Assembly (NCBI GenBank): GCA_001599755.1
Contig: BCHX01000005.1
Coordinates: 2,662,409-2,726,408, forward strand
Reading direction: 5' to 3'
From: Gliomastix tumulicola
Taxonomy: Eukaryota > Ascomycota > Sordariomycetes > Hypocreales > Bionectriaceae
DNA length: 64,000 nt
Part shown: piece after piece, positions 11,234-23,102 of the stretch
Numbering within the stretch: the first letter of the stretch is position 1
Layout: each line of letters begins with the position of its first letter
Position numbers and translations under genes: made by a program
The notes under the pieces: model-generated
What the model was told of the DNA's origin: nothing
Database searches by the model: none
What the model saw: only the letters and a program-made list of their open reading frames with translations

Positions 11234-13906
11234 ATGTCAAAATGGTTTCCTCCCCTCCTCGCCAGCCTCCCCATCATGGCCAAAGGCTTGTGGCTTGTCC
11301 AAATACTTCTTGTCCTGTCCACTCAAGTTTGTTTCGTTATCGCGCAACATGATAGAACACAAAATTACAGCGCTCCACATCCTACGAACCAGGTGTCGGT
11401 GACAGCGTCCATCTGCGAGGCCCGCACCATTAACTATATCACACACACTCTCCCGCAGCTTTGCTTCACGAACACGTGGGTGAGCACCAGTTTTACTCAA
11501 AACGTGACGTCGGCTCCCGCAACACCCACACCAAGTACCGAAACCGCCAATTCCGACGATGCAAAGACCTCCACGATCAGCGACGACTCGTCAACCAACG
11601 CCCAGGGGGCAGCCGTGAGCGATGCCCCAGAGGAGAATCAAGATGGAGAGCCATCAGCGAATACCTTCATGTCCTTCGAGGATTGGAAAGAGATGATGTT
11701 GCGCCAAACGGGTCAAGATCCGCAAGACCTGAAGTCTCACAAGTCCAAATCGAATCGTCCGCACGAGAGAAGCCCGCCCGACCTAGGACACTTTGGCCTG
11801 GGTGAAGAGGAGGAAATATCACTCGATTTCGACAACTACCTCGCAAAGCCGAACTCGGATAAGTCCGCCTCCGAGACCGATACGAGAGACAGCGATGTTG
11901 CCGAATATAGCCATGGAGATCCTTCAGTTTCTGATCCCGAATCAGCGCCCTTATATAGAAGCAAGGATGCTGGCAAGACCTGCAAAGAACGCTTCTCATA
12001 CTCGTCATTTGACGCGGGTGCTACAGTGCTCAAGACAGGACCAGGTACTAAGAATGCCAAAGCCATCCTCGTCGAGCACAAGGATTCTTACATGCTTCTG
12101 GAGTGCTCCAGACAGAGCAAATACGTCATTGTTGAGCTCAGCGACGACATTCTCATCGACACAGTGGTTTTGGCCAACTTTGAGTTCTTTTCAAGCATGG
12201 TACGCCATTTCCGGGTCAGCGTCAGTGACCGCTACCCTGTGAAGATGGAAAGGTGGAGGACCATTGGAACCTTTGAAGCACGTAACTCTCGCGATATCCA
12301 GCCATTTCTCGTCGAGAACCCACAGATATGGGCCAAGTATGTGCGTCTGGAGTTTTTGACGCATTACGGCAATGAGTACTATTGCCCAGTGTCTCTTTTG
12401 CGGATCCATGGATCCCGAATGCTAGATTCATGGAAAGATACCGAGACAGGACCGGATGATGGGGCGGATGACGACCATGATCATGGTCGACACGAGACAA
12501 TCAGCGGTGGCGAGGCGGCTGAAGAAGATCCTATACTAGCTTCAGAACCGCTTGATGAGCCGCCCACAGCCGTCCCGGAATCTGCGACAGGTCGTGAGAC
12601 TCATCAAGGGACCACGACAGGTGCCAACCAGGAGCACACGCATGGGGACTCGCCTGCTCAGGTTTGCCCTGTAACCCCCTCCAATGTCCTCACGCCAACT
12701 ATCGCTATATGCCTGGCAAAACCACGGACGCCATCAGACTGTTCCGATTGCACAAGGAACTCTTCGAATACCTCTCTAGACTCTTCCTCAAGCTTGCAGC
12801 TACAGTTTCATGACGAGCAAGCCACGGCTACTCCGCCAAAGACCCATTCAGGCGTGTCTGATCCTCCAACGATTTCGCCATCGACTACTTCAGAGTCTGT
12901 AGACGCATCAACTCCGTCCCGATCGTCATCTCACCAGAGATCTCCGCCTATCAACCAAACCTCGTCAAGAGAGGCAATAAATGCCACTACCTCTGCCACA
13001 ACCAACACTAAAACCACGACGCCGACGTCGCCTGGCGCAAAACAGCGGGGAGGATCATCCGGCGGATCTCCACCGGCACCTACTGTTCAGGAGGGCTTCT
13101 TCAATGCCATCACTAAAAGGCTTCACAACGTCGAGACCAACCTCACCTTATCATTGCAGTACCTGGAGGACCAGTCGCGCCATCTCCAGGAAGCATTCTA
13201 CAAGGCCGAACAGAAGCAATTGCTCAAAGTGACTAACTTCCTTGAAAACTTGAACCAAACCGTCTTCTCAGAGCTGCGTGGAATACGAATGCAGTATGAT
13301 CAAATTTGGCAGTCAACTGTCATAGCTTTGGAGAGCCAACGAGAGCAATCGGAGCGTGATATCGTTGCTCTGAGCACCCGCTTGAATCTTCTCGCAGACG
13401 AAGTCGTATTTCAAAAGCGAATGGCTATTGTCCAGGCAGTCTTACTGCTTTGCTGCTTGTTTCTTGTTATTTTCTCGCGTGGTGTTCCAATTCCCTACCT
13501 CGCCCCTTTACTTGAACAGAATAACAACGCAGCCCCTTATGCCGCCTCACCTCCGGACCTATCAAGCAAGGGGTATTCTATCCGGCGAGGTCGCATCACG
13601 GACAAGACTCCGTCGCCACGCCCCCCGGAAAACGCCCACACGGCTCTGAACCATATTGTCTCAGCGAGGGCCGCGATGTCTCGCACTGCTAGAGCTGAAA
13701 CTGGAGCCCAGCTTGAGTCGTACCATGAGGGCGGTTTATCGCCGCCAGCTACACCAGGCCCCGAGAACTCAGATAGCGAGGAGATAGCCACAACGGCCGG
13801 ACTTGATATACACGACTCTCTTCCACACCGAGTTGCAGGATACCAGACATCTCATTCCCGCAAACCTTTACCAGCACTGCCCGAACATCCGTCACCCCCT
13901 TCTTAG
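11234..13906 (+). CDS. SLP1: SUN-domain ER membrane protein, SLP1/SUCO type
   Basis: Single-exon gene of 890 residues. The N-terminus has a signal sequence (hydrophobic core about residues 19-37, from an internal Met at 16). A low-complexity acidic/Ser region contains the S-F-E-D-W-K motif typical of this family at about 140. The SUN domain lies at about 248-392. A Ser/Thr-rich stretch is followed by a predicted coiled coil (about 620-728), one transmembrane helix (about 732-750) and a cytosolic tail of about 140 residues. This mid-protein SUN layout is that of yeast Slp1, which with Emp65 protects folding soluble proteins in the ER and links to the nuclear envelope; that role is inferred by family. 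The start is the first in-frame ATG; an ATG at 11229 is in another frame. Its promoter is mostly AT-rich repeat DNA, which is unusual. Confidence 0.88.
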   Translation: MSKWFPPLLASLPIMAKGLWLVQILLVLSTQVCFVIAQHDRTQNYSAPHPTNQVSVTASICEARTINYITHTLPQLCFTNTWVSTSFTQNVTSAPATPTPSTETANSDDAKTSTISDDSSTNAQGAAVSDAPEENQDGEPSANTFMSFEDWKEMMLRQTGQDPQDLKSHKSKSNRPHERSPPDLGHFGLGEEEEISLDFDNYLAKPNSDKSASETDTRDSDVAEYSHGDPSVSDPESAPLYRSKDAGKTCKERFSYSSFDAGATVLKTGPGTKNAKAILVEHKDSYMLLECSRQSKYVIVELSDDILIDTVVLANFEFFSSMVRHFRVSVSDRYPVKMERWRTIGTFEARNSRDIQPFLVENPQIWAKYVRLEFLTHYGNEYYCPVSLLRIHGSRMLDSWKDTETGPDDGADDDHDHGRHETISGGEAAEEDPILASEPLDEPPTAVPESATGRETHQGTTTGANQEHTHGDSPAQVCPVTPSNVLTPTIAICLAKPRTPSDCSDCTRNSSNTSLDSSSSLQLQFHDEQATATPPKTHSGVSDPPTISPSTTSESVDASTPSRSSSHQRSPPINQTSSREAINATTSATTNTKTTTPTSPGAKQRGGSSGGSPPAPTVQEGFFNAITKRLHNVETNLTLSLQYLEDQSRHLQEAFYKAEQKQLLKVTNFLENLNQTVFSELRGIRMQYDQIWQSTVIALESQREQSERDIVALSTRLNLLADEVVFQKRMAIVQAVLLLCCLFLVIFSRGVPIPYLAPLLEQNNNAAPYAASPPDLSSKGYSIRRGRITDKTPSPRPPENAHTALNHIVSARAAMSRTARAETGAQLESYHEGGLSPPATPGPENSDSEEIATTAGLDIHDSLPHRVAGYQTSHSRKPLPALPEHPSPPS

Positions 13907-14173
13907 GCTTTGTGGTAGTGATTTCGGTAGACAGCAAATTTTATATCATTGTACTTGACGTCGCCAAGAAAAGTGGTTGTGTTTCATGTCTCGGTTTAGC
14001 TAGGTTTAACTGAATTACATCATTTCCTCCCCCACTGGCCATCTGGCACATATAGCAAATTCGTCGAACTTGAAATCAAGTCACTTGCCAAGATCCACCC
14101 TTGGATGGCAAGTGAGATTGCAATCTGGTATGTAATGTAACCAGGGCGGCTCGGAGGCTGACTGGTTGGTGAC

Positions 14174-16835
14174 TTAGGACTCAGGGTCGTATATCTGGTG
14201 ATGGACTGCGGCCTCATAATCGTACTCTTCTAGTGCCGCAAGCCGAGTACCGCGATCATACTGCGACCTGCGGCGCCTCTGCTCATCTCGGAAATGCTGT
14301 CCGGCATTGGGAGTGAAGAGACCTAGACACGTGGTGATAATTGATTAGTCAGGTGGCAACAGGTAAGGGGATATCGGGCCCTAGGAACGGGACCCTAAGT
14401 GAAGGCGTGAACTGACCGACATGCTCCGCATTCTCACAGCTCCGCTTCATCTTGGACTGGTTGTCTGGATCGGGGAAGGGCTCCTCTTGTCCTGCAAGAT
14501 CTGGCATGGGGCCATTCGATGTGAAGTACAGCTACAAGTAATTAGTAGCAGTCTGGCAAAAGAGAGCTTCGTGAATCCATACCTTGGGGCGATAATGAGG
14601 TGCCTCGAGCATGACCGAACTATTCCGGAACTTCTGCACCAAACAATCTTTGCCTTGGATTGCTGCGAGCTGTTAGTCCCCATGGTCAATCTCGGCCGGA
14701 CTGGAGCTACTTACTTGCGTAAGAGATTTCAGCGACTTTGTCGCTCTTGAAACAGTTCCTTCTCGACTAGTTAACGCCTGAGGACCAATGTCTATACACC
14801 GTAAGCCCAGAACTCACCATCGCTGATTGCCACGTGCATCCACGAACTGCGTGGCGCAAGTTAGTTAAGGCTATAGCCATGTATGGGATCCACAAAGACT
14901 CACGTCTATGATGTCCAGAGGCTGTTTACAAGTCAGTATTGGCTCATCAAATGTTTACATGGGCTAACTTACATCAACGAAGTTGATGAAGGCGTATCCG
15001 ACACTGTGTCTCTCAGTTAGATGGACTAGGCTCGACATGTGCAGTGGTCATCGTTGGAGACATAACATACTTGCAATCATTTGCGAAATCGATGCGAAGG
15101 TACATGAAATCATATTTGCCCCAGCTTGACTCATCGACGATTCGTTTGAGCATGGCCTGATCGACCTTATTGGGGATGTTGCGAAGCATTATCTGCTTTG
15201 GTTAGCGGCGATCATTAGAACCTTGATGCTATGACTGACCGTTGTACGAACATCGATCCCTTCCCGAATACGATGGATATCGACGTGGTTATGATGACTG
15301 GCGGCATTGGTGTGCGGGGATCGATTTACCCGAGCTGCATTCTGCCTGCGAGCGTCACCCCTCCCATACATAGGCATAGGCCTAGAGGGGCTTTGGTTGT
15401 TTGAGGCGCTCAGGGCAGGGGATGGTGGCGTTCGGTAAAGGGACCCGACCATCTGGTACGAGGGAGACATGGGGGTCATGAGCGCGCTTGCTTGGACCGA
15501 ATTCGGGTAGCGATCGACCAGAAAGGACATGCTGGGGTTAAAGGCGTTTTGCAGCATGACCGGGTACATGGCCAAGGCCGTTGAAAATTGTGCTCCGGTG
15601 GCAGCTACGGGTCGAGGGGGGATGTTTGTGTCAGCTCGATGTTGCTGAAAAAACTCATCATGCCTTTCAAATGTCATGGCTCGAAGCGCTCTGGTAACGT
15701 CGGGCGTGGATGCTGCGTCAGGATCATGCAATGACATCTCGAGGTGAACTCCCTGCCATTAGATAGTTTGTTAACACTGGCCACTAGTCAGGACATTGTC
15801 CTTTGTCTTCAATGAAACTTACATTGAGCACAGGGCTGTTTCTGCGACCTCCAACGGCCACTATCGCTGCATTGACGTTGCAAAACTCCGCTATGGCCCG
15901 AAACGAGCCGTCCTGGGAGGTGGATAGGACCATGAAGGCAAAGAGCTGTCCATATGGAAGGAGGAAGTTCTTGACCAAGTCGATTGCCTGGAAAACATCA
16001 ACTGGCGTTTCGCGCTTAGGCATGGCCACGATCTGAATTTGACCGAGCCCGTCCACCTGAACATCATGCTGAACGGTATCACTCTATCACAAGGTTAGCC
16101 CCGAAGTCATGTTGGTATAGTAAGTTTGAACGGTGTATAGACGTGGACAGACCTTGGGCAAGACTTTGGGGTCAGCGAAATCCAGCTTCCAGTCCTTTGC
16201 GGTCAGGCGAGAAGTCGCGTGAACAGTACAAGCATCTCGGATGTCTGAACACAGGACGTATACGACATCAATAGTCGACCTGACGGACCTTCTACCGAGG
16301 AAAGGTACGCCACGGTCTTCAAGCTCCTGTAGGCGGTTGTGTCAGTCAAGTAGAAGGGGAACGCGGCCCGAGAAGGCATCACTGATTGTTTGCTCACCTT
16401 GAGCCAAGACTCCACTTGAGTGACTGAGATTTTGGTGAAGCCAGAGACGGAGATGAGTCTGGACACTCCAAGATCATTGCTCAGCGCCGAGGAGACGATG
16501 CTTCCTGGGAGTGTGGACGGGACAAAAGGAGGCTGATTGAAGGGCTGGAAGCTCGAGGCTGTGGGTGACAACCCGGTGCGACGGCCGGGGCTGATGAATG
16601 GGTCTTTGTCAACCTGCGACACAGAATCCAGGAAGCCTCGGCCAGTAGGCCTAGCAGGTGGGGTGGTCGACACAGCGCAAGAGTTGCCCGGCAGGAATCT
16701 GGCCGACTTGCCAGAACCGTCAGCCGCCGAAAAGGCAGCGAGTCTTGTGTCGGGTGTGCCTGTGAATGAATCGGGTCCACCGCCTGACGACTGTGGCGAC
16801 GATGGGCCGAACACGTTGTCCCGTGTTTGTGCCAT
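14174..16835 (-). CDS. mei2: Mei2-type RNA-binding protein (C-terminal Mei2 RRM)
   Basis: Twelve exons give about 657 residues: 16835-16398, 16326-16153, 16083-15823, 15752-15240, 15192-15071, 15003-14973, 14921-14904, 14846-14818, 14758-14715, 14662-14583, 14531-14417, 14322-14174. All have GT-AG borders and consistent phase. The N-terminal third is disordered. Exons 2-3 hold a degenerate RRM pair (V-P-F-L-G-R-R and L-P-Y-G-Q-L-F-A-F segments). The C-terminal RRM carries the Mei2 hallmark: I-M-L-R-N-I-P-N-K, K-Y-D-F-M-Y-L-R-I-D-F, C-N-V-G-Y-A-F-I-N-F and Y-A-x-I-Q-G-K. In fission yeast Mei2 binds a non-coding RNA and switches cells to meiosis; filamentous-fungal relatives probably act in sexual development (inference). 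The start ATG has a good context (CACCATGG). The many tiny exons (18-44 nt) in the RRM are notable. Confidence 0.85.
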
Positions 16836-18659
16836 GGTGAGCGCTTGCAGAAGAGGACGATGGATGATGAGTTGGAGGGATTTGGGAACACGTGAGGGAG
16901 TGAGATGTGATGGTAAGAGACTTAGACCTCAACACGAAGGTGATACATTGATTGGAGCATTGAGGAGCGGGAACAATGAGGGCTGAGATTGAATCGGGGT
17001 CTGAAAATTGGAAGGAGTTGATCGGGGGCGAGAAAGAAAAAAAAGAGAATTGAAGGTGAGTTGAGTAGTGCGCAGGTGATGTGCTGTGGTTTGCGCAGAT
17101 GCAACCAAGCAATCGAACTGCCTGCAGGCAGAATTGGTGCAGTTGTTTGTTGGGATGGAATGGAAGGAACGGCCCAAACTTGCTCCCTTCCAGGATCAAT
17201 GGATTGGCGATTGGTATTTCCAGGTCGCTACAAGAGTCGAGAGGAGATGTTTTCCCGAGAAAGCCTGGCAGAAATTCGATGGCTCGCGGCTGCATATGGC
17301 ATTTTCTCAGGTTTCGTCAGAGCTCAGGGTGCGCCTTCCTCAAGCGTTGGGCCCCAGTACGGCCGAACAATGAAGGGAAGGTTCGGATTGAGGTCCTGCC
17401 ACAAAATGAGAGCTGAATGAAGGCCAGAAGGAGTAGGGAGGGAAACTGGCAGGAGCACCGTGCACATGACCCTACCTCCTTGCTTGGTTGCACCTGCCTC
17501 TCTTTCGCGCCTGCTAACAGACCACTACCGCACCTACCTCGCCTACCCGAGCCAGATGAGCACGAGCTAAACACATGGCGACTTCATATGAAGGTACCAG
17601 GTAGTACTACTTTCTGACCTCGGTGCTCCAATGGGATCCGCGGGGCCGAGTCTGGGCCAACACGGATTTCTATGACCGTCGTCCCGATTTGTTTGCTCAG
17701 TGCTGTTTGTCCCGTGGTTCGTAATACAATGGGGGATCTTTGGCTTCTATGCGCGAAGCTCATGAAGCTACCGCGAGTCTTCCCAAGTCATGCATCCAGG
17801 TAAGGTACCTCATGGACACTACTACTAGTATCCCAGAGACCGTCCGTCTCAAGTGTGATTCAATGGTTCAAGAGCCGGGAACATTGAGGAGGCTCCCTCT
17901 TCGGCAGGCAGGGTTCATTGTGCCTTCCATTCCCATTACCTGAGGCAGGCATGCTCTTGCCCAGTGCGTCGATAATTGAGGGCGAGAAGGGACCATGTTG
18001 GCGGCTCCTTCCCCCACGGAAACTCCTGGATGCCTTGTCCATGGATGGTACCTGCCTCACAAAAATACACTCGTACAAGCGAGGACTTGACTCACGATAA
18101 GGACCGGACTAGCGGAGGTGATACTGATTGGTAACAATCTGGAGGATCTGAGTCTTGTTGTACGCTGTCTTATTCCTTAGGTACTAGTAGGAGGCAGAGC
18201 AATCAATGCCTTCCATTCTGAATTGAGTTGAGGAATAAAGTGGATCATATCGGCGAAGAGCCGCTAACTTCAGTGGACGATCTGGTTAGACATACTTTAG
18301 TACTTTAGGTATGCCGAAAAACAAATGCTTTACTGCAGAAGAGAATGGTACGAATGCTGTGGACTGAGTGAGATTTAATCGCGACAAGGGGGGGGGGGAA
18401 TCAAAATAAGTGAGCTGCACGAATGAAGGCGAGGCAACGATGGGAGGCGGTACCTTAGCCTATTTCCTCAGTTTTCGCCAGTCCGGGAATTGGGGGTTGG
18501 CCTGGGGGAATGGGGTACCACTTCCGCGCGTGTGGAATTGTTTCCGACTCCACCACGTTGCTAACCTACCACTCGATGCTCTCTTTGTTATCAACGTCGC
18601 CTGTGCATTAGGTTGTGTCTTCCATTCGCCAACGTTTCTTTACCCCAGACTGCGTCGTG
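16836..18659. other. 1.8-kb divergent intergenic region between mei2 and SEC15
   Basis: No convincing gene. Several overlapping short open frames on the plus strand at 17061-17420 have no family features and look like chance in GC-rich DNA. It holds an 11-G run at 18388-18398 and an unusual concentration of GGTACCT/TACTAGTA-like motifs (17591-17610, 17800-17831, 18046-18055, 18176-18190, 18297-18315, 18448-18457, 18511-18520). It should contain the promoters and leaders of both genes. Confidence 0.6.
18388..18398 (+). repeat. G11 homopolymer, intergenic
   Basis: Eleven G bases in the SEC15 upstream region. It is the same length as the tract inside the HET gene, but non-coding. Confidence 0.85.
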
Positions 18660-21384
18660 ATGCAGCGAAGACAAGTGGTTCTCGACGACTATGCTTCTGC
18701 AGTCCCGCAGGTGATTTGCACTCCCTAATCGTGCTCAACAAGAACCGGCTGACCTCGTCAGATCATTCATTCTTCTTCGGATACCGATTTCCTCGACCAG
18801 CTGATTCCGGTGCTGAAAGATGCTGCGCAGACGAATCGGGCTGCTGCGCTTGTGAGCTGCTTTGGACGATATTCCGAGGAAAGAGAAGCCGATATCGAGC
18901 GTATTGGTTTGACCAAACACGAAGAGTTCCTCGATTCCGTTAATCGACTGCAACATGTACGAGAAGGAAGCGTCGCGCTCACGACCGAAATACTCGCTCT
19001 CAACCAATCCATTCAAACGAGTACCGAAAAGCTGGCCGAACAGAAAGGCGCGCTCGTCAATACCAAAGCCGTGAGGCAAAACATTGCCGACGCTTCGACC
19101 GCATTATCGGACTCTCTGAAGATCCTCCATGCTGTCAATCAGGCCCATGACCTCGTCCGCCGCAAGAAATACTACTCGGCATTGAAGTCTCTGGAGGATC
19201 TCCAGAATGAGCACCTGGTGCCAACACTGCAAAATCGATATGCCACACAACACCGCCTTGCCGATGTCATTCAGAAGTCGATCCCGGCGTCACAGAGAGC
19301 CATCTCCGAAGCAGTCATGAGCGATCTGAACACGTGGCTCTTCCGCATCCGCGAAACTTCTCAGTTTCTTGGCGAGGTTGCTTTCTATCATACCGAGATG
19401 CGAAGAACACGCCAGAGGAAGAGAGTGGAAGAAAACAGCTTCCTAAGCAAGTTCAAGTTGAACTCATCGATCGAGCTGGTGTACGACGAAAGCGAGGAGT
19501 TTGACGTGCTCGACAACGAGGAGCTTCAAGTAGACTTCACACCACTCTTTGAGGCGCTTCACATCCACGATGCCCTTGGCCAAAGCGACAAATTCCGCTC
19601 CGAATATGCCATGACCCGAAGGCAGCAGAAAGACCTGCTCATACCAACCTCAATTGAGCTGCTGTCCGAAAGCGAATCATCTCTTGGGAGTCTCCTCGAG
19701 GGTATAGCTGGGTTTGCCATAATTGAGAGGGCAACCATGCGACGTGTTCCCGAATTGCGCTCCTCAGTTGATGTGAGTCTAACTCAGCCCGAATCCAGAT
19801 CCAGCACTGACTGTCCAAGGTTGAGGAATTATGGGAGTCAATGTGCACAGCAGCGATAAACCTCACGTCGAAGGCCCTGAACGAAGTCACAAATGCGGAG
19901 GTGCTTCTTAAGATAAAAGGCTTTATCTCGCTATTCATTCAGACGATGGAAGTGAGTTGGCTGCCACATGCCACATCCTTCCGCAATCTAACGTTGATAG
20001 GGCTGGTCGTATTCCGTTTCTACACTAGACACCTTTTTGTTGAAGCTCTTCGATAAGTACGCAGAGTTGTTGAAACGAAGGTTCAGTGAGGATTTTCAAG
20101 AGGTATGCGAACCCCTGCCTCTTCTGCACCTGGATCTATTATCTGACATACAGTATCAAGATTGTCTCCACGGATGACTACATGCCAATGGCCATCAATT
20201 CCCTTGAGGAGTACGAGAAGGTTGTTAACGTGAGCTGGTTCTCCCAAGAAAAGGGTCCTCCCGAGTTGACGTGAGTTCTACCCACTTCCAAGACGCGATG
20301 CATCTACTCAATTACTACTTAGGTTTCCCTGTGTGCTGCCGTTCTCGCAAATGTATCCTCTTTGCTGCATCGACATACGGAACTTTCTCAATCAGTTCTA
20401 TTTCTTCTCGGACGACCACTTTCAACATCCCGACGTCATTGACGAGACACTCAAACGAGTAAGTGGAGGCGGCATCCCCATATACGTGGCTTTGCATCGT
20501 TGTAACGGTTACCTAGTCACTAGATGAGCTTCTCACGGAGAAGGTCTGTCAATCACTCGTTGAACGTCTCAGCACCCAATATCTAGGACAAATCGTCCAG
20601 ATTCTGATCAATCTGGAGCATTTTGAGACAGCATGCCAGGAACTGGAACAGCTCCTTATACGCGCACGCTCCTCCACTTCAGCAGGCGGTCCGCTCAGAC
20701 TGACCGCCACCGAGGAGTTTCGAAACAACAAAAAAACTGCCGAGAAGCGCATTTTTGAGCTCGTCAACTCCAAGATCGACGATCTGGTTGACACAGCTGA
20801 ATATGACTGGTTTGTCACAAGCCCTCATCATCCTTGGGCAGAACTGACGTGATTTCATCAGGAGTCCAGGCGCTCCTATTACGGAGCCCAGCCATTATAT
20901 GCAGACACTCACTCGCTACCTGTCAACGATCATGAACACGACGCTCTTGGGATTGCCACGAGAGATCAAGGAGCTCATATATTTTGATGCTCTTAGCCAT
21001 GCTGCCAACAAGATCCTGGTACGTTACGTGCTCCAACTACTCATCAATTCCTTTCACGGCTCTAACGCCACTGGCCAGGCACTACCTCTTTCTGCCGAAG
21101 TCAAGCATTTGAACGCGTACGGAGTCTCGGCATTAGCCCAGGACGTCCAGTACCTCACAGAATTTGTGGACAGTCTTGAAAACGGGCAAATGCTTAGAGA
21201 GAATCTGGATGAGCTTCAGCAAACCATCAACTTGCTGCAATCCGATAACCACGAGGAGTTTTTTGACATCTCCGTTCGCAACAAGAAATATGGACGGGTC
21301 GACGCGCTCAATGGGCCTGCACTCCTAGAAAAGTATTTCGACCTCTTCCCCCTCCTTGTCAGAAGAGATGAGACTGACAGCTAG
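18660..21384 (+). CDS. SEC15: Exocyst complex subunit Sec15
   Basis: Nine exons (18660-18710, 18762-19772, 19820-19951, 20001-20102, 20161-20270, 20323-20458, 20517-20809, 20862-21018, 21079-21384) join in phase to about 765 residues, the family size. The N-terminal coiled coil is clear (R-K-K-Y-Y-S-A-L-K-S-L-E-D-L around residue 160). Later exons give the Sec15 fold (S-Q-M-Y-P-L-C-C-x-D-I-R-N-F-L-N-Q-F-Y) and end in the C-terminal block L-N-A-Y-G-V ... D-V-x-Y-L ... A-L-L-E-K-Y. Sec15 links the Rab Sec4 on secretory vesicles to the rest of the exocyst for tethering at the hyphal tip. The first exon codes only 17 residues, so the true start is easy to miss. Two acceptors (before 20161 and 20517) were chosen over nearer AGs because only they keep the frame. 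Confidence 0.9.
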
Positions 21385-21846
21385 CTAGGCTCACGCCCAT
21401 CACGCAGACTCCTGCAAAGACCGCGCCGCTGTCCAACTTCTCGTCTCGATTTGGCATGAAGTGAATTGAGGAACGATCTACGCTGCGACGGCCTATCGGC
21501 CATGCTCCCGAGCTTGCCAGCGTTCAATCATTTTTAGAACTCATATTCTGTACATCAGCTACTTGCCTAACCAGTACGCCGAACCTATGCGCCATAAAAC
21601 AGTACCTTCGGACCAGGCCCACAACGAGCTCACGACCGAATCAAAAGAAGGCAATTCCCATCGCATTCTCTCACGCGTATCTCCAGGTTGCCCTTGGAGA
21701 GTCAGCGAGCCAGAAATAACAACAGCCCGCCCTTCCGAGCGCATACCGAAAACGCTTCGGAAAGGAGTAAGCGTCCCTCAAAGTTGCGAACTAGTCGAAG
21801 TCCTCGGAGGACATAGGTGCCTAATGAACCAATGAGCTTCATCGGG
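21385..21846. other. Convergent intergenic region SEC15/HapE
   Basis: Holds the 3' regions of two convergent genes. The plus-strand open frame at 21563-21835 has no recognisable features. Nothing else seen. Confidence 0.5.
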
Positions 21847-22886
21847 CTAGGAGCCAGGTGAGGTGGTTACCTGTTGCGCCTGCATAGCTGGATAAGGATA
21901 CATGCCCTCCATTTCGCCGTACATGGGCGGCTGAGCCTGCCCGTACGACGCTGAAGCTTGGGGTACTTGCCCCGGATACATGTTGCCTTGACGATAGTCT
22001 TGCTCTCCAATATTGTGTGAGCCGATGTAGTCTCCTGGACCTATCGTGTGGGAGGCGGAATGATTTGTCCCCCCTGATATCTGCCCGGAGATTTGGTGCT
22101 GACCGGGGCCGGAAGACACGGCTTGTGCAGCTGCAGGTTGAGCATTGGCCCTCTTCGCATGTGAGGCTGCTTCCTCGCGTGGCACGATGTCGATCAAGAA
22201 GTCAAACATGTCGGACTTTGCAAGGGCAGACGCAATGTCCGATCTTTGGAGCGTCCGTCTCTTGTTCTCTTCTGCATGGATCCAGGCCCGCATCGTCAAC
22301 TCAGTAATAAATATATCGCAGCCCTTGGCGAACAAGATAGGCGCCTCTGCAGAAATCATCTTGACCTCGGGGTCTGCTTTCATAACCTTCTTGATTCGCG
22401 CGAGGGGTAATTGGTGGATTTTGAACTCGTGTCTGTCGCTCTCGAGATGACTGATAGTCTGCTGCCAGTACGTTGTCAAGATATCTTTGTACTGGCCGCT
22501 CAGGCCTTGATGTACCTGGCTATGGTGTCAGTACATTCGGTCCAAGTGGGAAGTGCAACTTTATCAGGTCATCGCGTCAGGACGACGTACATTCGCCCAA
22601 GGGCCGGTATACAACTCTGCAGGAGCATAACCTTGTGATGCCAACTTGGAACAGTGTCAGTTGAGGCTCTAAAGTCATTTCAAGGCGAGCAGATCGCAAC
22701 GCGACACGGGGAGGCTTACAGCAGCGCAAGCACCTAAATAAACGTCTGATTAGGACTGGGATGGCGTGTAAAGGGGAGCAGCAGCAGAAACTTACCGTAA
22801 TGACCACCTTGACTAGGGTCATAGGACGGCGGCGGCGGCCTGCCTTGTTGGGTGTGTGTTTGTGCGCTCGCGGTCTGGGATTCCAT
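21847..22886 (-). CDS. hapE: CCAAT-binding factor subunit HAP5/HapE (NF-YC)
   Basis: Four exons (22886-22796, 22733-22720, 22644-22591, 22515-21847) give about 275 residues. The histone-fold core (about residues 90-165) has the NF-YC signature: L-P-L-A-R-I-K-K-V-M-K, I-S-A-E-A-P-I-L-F-A-K, F-I-T-E-L-T, H-A-E-E-N-K-R-R-T-L-Q and F-D-F-L. Q/G/P-rich flanks follow. With HapB and HapC it binds CCAAT in promoters and controls iron, redox and secondary-metabolism genes. Exon 2 is only 14 nt and may be lost by automatic gene callers. It is divergent from FCF2, with 216 bp between the start codons. I see no CCAAT or ATTGG in that gap, so there is no direct sign of autoregulation there. Confidence 0.92.
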
Positions 22887-23102
22887 GATGCTTGGTGATG
22901 CTGGATCGCAATCCGCCCACGAAGCTGACCGTCGACTCGACGACGCTATTTGCTTTTGGGCACCGACGGTCGAGGTGGCGGGTACCTTAGCTGACTAAGA
23001 AGACAGCCCCATAAACACCACCCCACCACGATGGACCTTGAAATACCTGGATCTTGTAAATTTTCCTAATAAACATGAACTGCTTTCCACTCTCATATTG
23101 AG
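22887..23102. promoter_or_regulatory. 216-bp bidirectional promoter hapE/FCF2
   Basis: The start codons diverge across 216 bp. It contains GGGTACCTTAG followed by an inverted repeat CTTAG-ctga-CTAAG at about 22985-22998, and a GTCGACTCGAC partial palindrome near 22931. No TATA box is evident. Confidence 0.5.

Noticed and set aside
17061..17420. Three overlapping plus-strand open frames of 95-119 codons
   Set aside because: They occupy all three frames at once in the mei2 upstream region, so they reflect stop-poor composition rather than coding.
18410..18943. 177-codon plus-strand open frame before and across SEC15 exon 1
   Set aside because: It runs through the SEC15 start region in another frame; the Sec15 family match uses the spliced frame instead.
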